The notes beneath the pieces were generated by a model. It was not told the origin of the DNA, ran no database searches, and saw nothing but the letters and a program-made list of their open reading frames with translations. A stretch of DNA of 7,243 nucleotides, taken from Actinomycetota bacterium (GTDB lineage: Bacteria; Actinomycetota; Thermoleophilia; Solirubrobacterales; Thermoleophilaceae). The position numbers and the translations under genes were made by a program. Below are positions 6,374-7,243 of the stretch, piece by piece. How positions within the stretch are numbered: the stretch's first letter is position 1; each line of letters begins with the position of its first letter. The stretch lies in contig VAWV01000048.1 in NCBI GenBank assembly GCA_005883295.1, forward strand, positions 1 through 7,243, in the 5' to 3' direction.

Positions 6374-6940
6374 CTACGCGGCCTGCACCAGGCGGCCCTG
6401 TTCGGCCGATCCATCGAGTGGCAGGTTCCCGCCGCGGGTGATCAGGCTGGTGAGCACGCCCAGACCCACGTGGGCGATCGTCTCGAGCAGCTGCTCGTCG
6501 GTCCAGCCGGCCTCACGGGCCTCCTCGTGGAGGTGGAGGGGCGGGACGTCGGAGCTCTCGAGCACGCCGCGAGCGAACTGCAGGAGCGCCGCCTCGCGCA
6601 GGTCCGCGGACTCGAAGCGCCTGGCCAGCTCGATCTCGTCGAGCCCGAGACCGGCGTCGCGCGCGGTGCGCAGAAGGCTTGCCAGCGAGTACTCGCTGCG
6701 CTCGTGCTCGGCGACGGCGAGCGCGATCCGCTGCTGCGACTTGAGGGGCAGGCTGCCCTGACGCAGCTCGGAGCGGAAGCGCGCGTAGGCGCGCAGCACG
6801 GCGGGCGCCCCGGCGAGCACCCCGAGGAAGTTCGAGAGCTGCCCGCCGCTCGACAGCGCACCCTTGAGCACGGGCAGGCTTCGCTCGGGCGCGGTCAGCT
6901 CGTCGTGGACATGGAACCTGCTCTCCTTGGCCTTCTTCAT
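6374..6940 (-). CDS. AhpD/carboxymuconolactone decarboxylase-fold protein lacking the CxxC cysteines
   Basis: A 188-residue all-helical protein of the AhpD-like / carboxymuconolactone decarboxylase family (uncharacterised peroxidase-related group). Family features are FLGVLAGAPAVLRAYARFRS (38-57), LPLKSQQRIALAVAEHERSEY (64-84), the helix after DAGLGLDEIELARR, REAALLQFARGVLES, and the end TDEQLLETIAHVGLGVLTSL. In active relatives the second segment ends in a C-x-x-C-x-x-x-H signature (as in GCEYCLAAH); here it reads RSEYSLASL, with S82 and S85 in place of both cysteines and L89 in place of histidine. Peroxidase chemistry of the AhpD kind is therefore unlikely, and a non-enzymatic or different role is possible. 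The ATG at 6938-6940 has GAGAG 7 bases upstream. The first gene of an apparent unit with the HxlR regulator, it has the richest promoter region in the window. Confidence 0.82.
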   Translation of the reverse strand: MKKAKESRFHVHDELTAPERSLPVLKGALSSGGQLSNFLGVLAGAPAVLRAYARFRSELRQGSLPLKSQQRIALAVAEHERSEYSLASLLRTARDAGLGLDEIELARRFESADLREAALLQFARGVLESSDVPPLHLHEEAREAGWTDEQLLETIAHVGLGVLTSLITRGGNLPLDGSAEQGRLVQAA

Positions 6941-6941
6941 C

Positions 6942-6977
6942 TGCTTACTCTCTGCTTAGTTGCTTACGTCTTGTAAG
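6942..6977. repeat. Cluster of TTAC/GTAA half-sites, probable operator
   Basis: TGCTTAC at 6942-6948, TGCTTAG at 6953-6959 and TGCTTAC at 6961-6967 are direct repeats spaced 11 and 8 bases. The last pairs with GTAAG at 6973-6977 to give the perfect inverted repeat CTTAC-GTCTT-GTAAG (6963-6977). The cluster fills the short leader between the -10 and the start of the AhpD-like gene and overlaps its ribosome-binding zone. TTAC/GTAA-type half-sites resemble those reported for HxlR/DUF24 regulators such as YodB and CatR, so the adjacent HxlR protein is a natural candidate (inference). Confidence 0.55.
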
Positions 6978-6981
6978 TATA
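6976..6981 (-). promoter_or_regulatory. -10 element TATACT of the AhpD-like gene
   Basis: TATACT on the minus strand is one base from the TATAAT consensus and would start transcription near 6969, leaving a leader of about 29 bases. No consensus -35 is present at 16-18 bases upstream; that spacer is occupied by the CGAAC-N4-GTTCG repeat. Confidence 0.55.
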
Positions 6982-6987
6982 CGTGGC

Positions 6988-7001
6988 CGAACGAAGGTTC
7001 G
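6988..7001. promoter_or_regulatory. Candidate LexA (SOS) box CGAAC-GAAG-GTTCG
   Basis: A perfect inverted repeat with 5-base arms and a 4-base spacer matches the core of the LexA operator of Gram-positive bacteria and actinobacteria (CGAAC-N4-GTTCG). It lies 6 bases upstream of the TATACT -10 of the AhpD-like gene, a position where a bound repressor would block RNA polymerase. Match to the core is seen directly; binding by LexA is inference. Confidence 0.6.
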
Positions 7002-7110
7002 CTCTGCGGTTGCGAGCCGTGGGACGCGCTCTTCAGCCCGGGGGCCGTCGCACCCGAGGTATACGGGCCGGGACGCGTTTTGGATGCGGCCGAGGCGGGC
7101 GGGGGGAGGC

Positions 7111-7243
7111 TTAGGCGTGCCCGGTGGCGGCCGCGACCGCCGTGAGGAAGAGGCCCAGCAGGACCGCCCACATGGCGACCCGGTCGGGGCGCCCGGCGAT
7201 GCGCGGGCTCACCGGCTGGCGCACACCTGTACGGACCGCGCGC
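7111..7243 (-). CDS. C-terminal 44 codons of a protein ending in a membrane helix
   Basis: The minus strand is open from the right edge to a TAA at 7111-7113. The visible tail has a basic stretch (SPRIAGRPDR) followed by a hydrophobic segment, VAMWAVLLGLFLTAVAAA, and ends TGHA. That is a single transmembrane helix close to the C-terminus, with positive charges on the preceding, probably cytoplasmic side. I recall similar C-terminal anchors in short proteins from Thermoleophilia but cannot name a family. The other frames here do not look coding. The 109 bases between this stop and the SOS-like box (7002-7110) show no convincing intrinsic terminator, only GC-rich sequence and a second TATACC -10-like element at 7058-7063. 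Confidence 0.55.
   Translation of the reverse strand, partial: RAVRTGVRQPVSPRIAGRPDRVAMWAVLLGLFLTAVAAATGHA

Noticed and set aside
6960..7145. Possible small divergent gene on the plus strand next to the AhpD-like promoter
   Set aside because: It begins inside the promoter/operator region, has no ribosome-binding site and no recognisable composition, and overlaps the minus-strand membrane-anchor tail.

Overview
The window is very GC-rich (around 70% by eye), with GTG and TTG starts next to ATG, TANNNT-type -10 elements close to start codons, and a C-di-AMP riboswitch in front of a secreted NlpC/P60 enzyme. Together with the flavour of the proteins, this points to a high-GC actinobacterium, probably of the Thermoleophilia/Solirubrobacterales type (inference; no search was run). 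Most genes are housekeeping or metabolic. No transposase, phage gene, CRISPR array, tRNA or rRNA is visible.

Layout. Left block, minus strand: the N-terminal third of an acyl-CoA dehydrogenase runs off the left edge (1-461). Upstream of it is a secreted NlpC/P60-like peptidoglycan endopeptidase (547-1095), whose leader is a recognisable ydaO-type c-di-AMP riboswitch (about 1107-1219). Centre, plus strand: an AMP-forming acyl-CoA synthetase (1343-2694) that is broken by an internal out-of-frame deletion, followed 10 bases later by an intact 650-residue DUF255/YyaL-type thioredoxin-domain protein (2705-4657). Right block, minus strand: a type I glutamine synthetase gene (4661-5883), also broken by an internal out-of-frame deletion and convergent with the DUF255 gene with only 3 bases between stops; an HxlR-family regulator (5955-6314); an AhpD/carboxymuconolactone-decarboxylase-fold protein without its usual cysteines (6374-6940); and the last 44 codons of a protein ending in a membrane helix (7111 to the right edge).

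How they may work together. The acyl-CoA synthetase and acyl-CoA dehydrogenase are both fatty-acyl-CoA enzymes, but they are divergent and separated by the riboswitch-controlled cell-wall gene. The AhpD-like gene and the HxlR regulator form a plausible two-gene stress unit. Its upstream region is the densest regulatory DNA in the window: a TATACT -10 element, a perfect CGAAC-N4-GTTCG inverted repeat matching the Gram-positive LexA (SOS) box core, and four TTAC/GTAA half-sites between the -10 and the start codon.

Main points for a second look: the two independent frame-breaking deletions in otherwise well conserved genes (both equal to 1 modulo 3), which may be real pseudogenes or assembly errors; the cysteine-less AhpD-like protein under an apparent LexA box; and the riboswitch. 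I did not find a clearly new multi-gene system.
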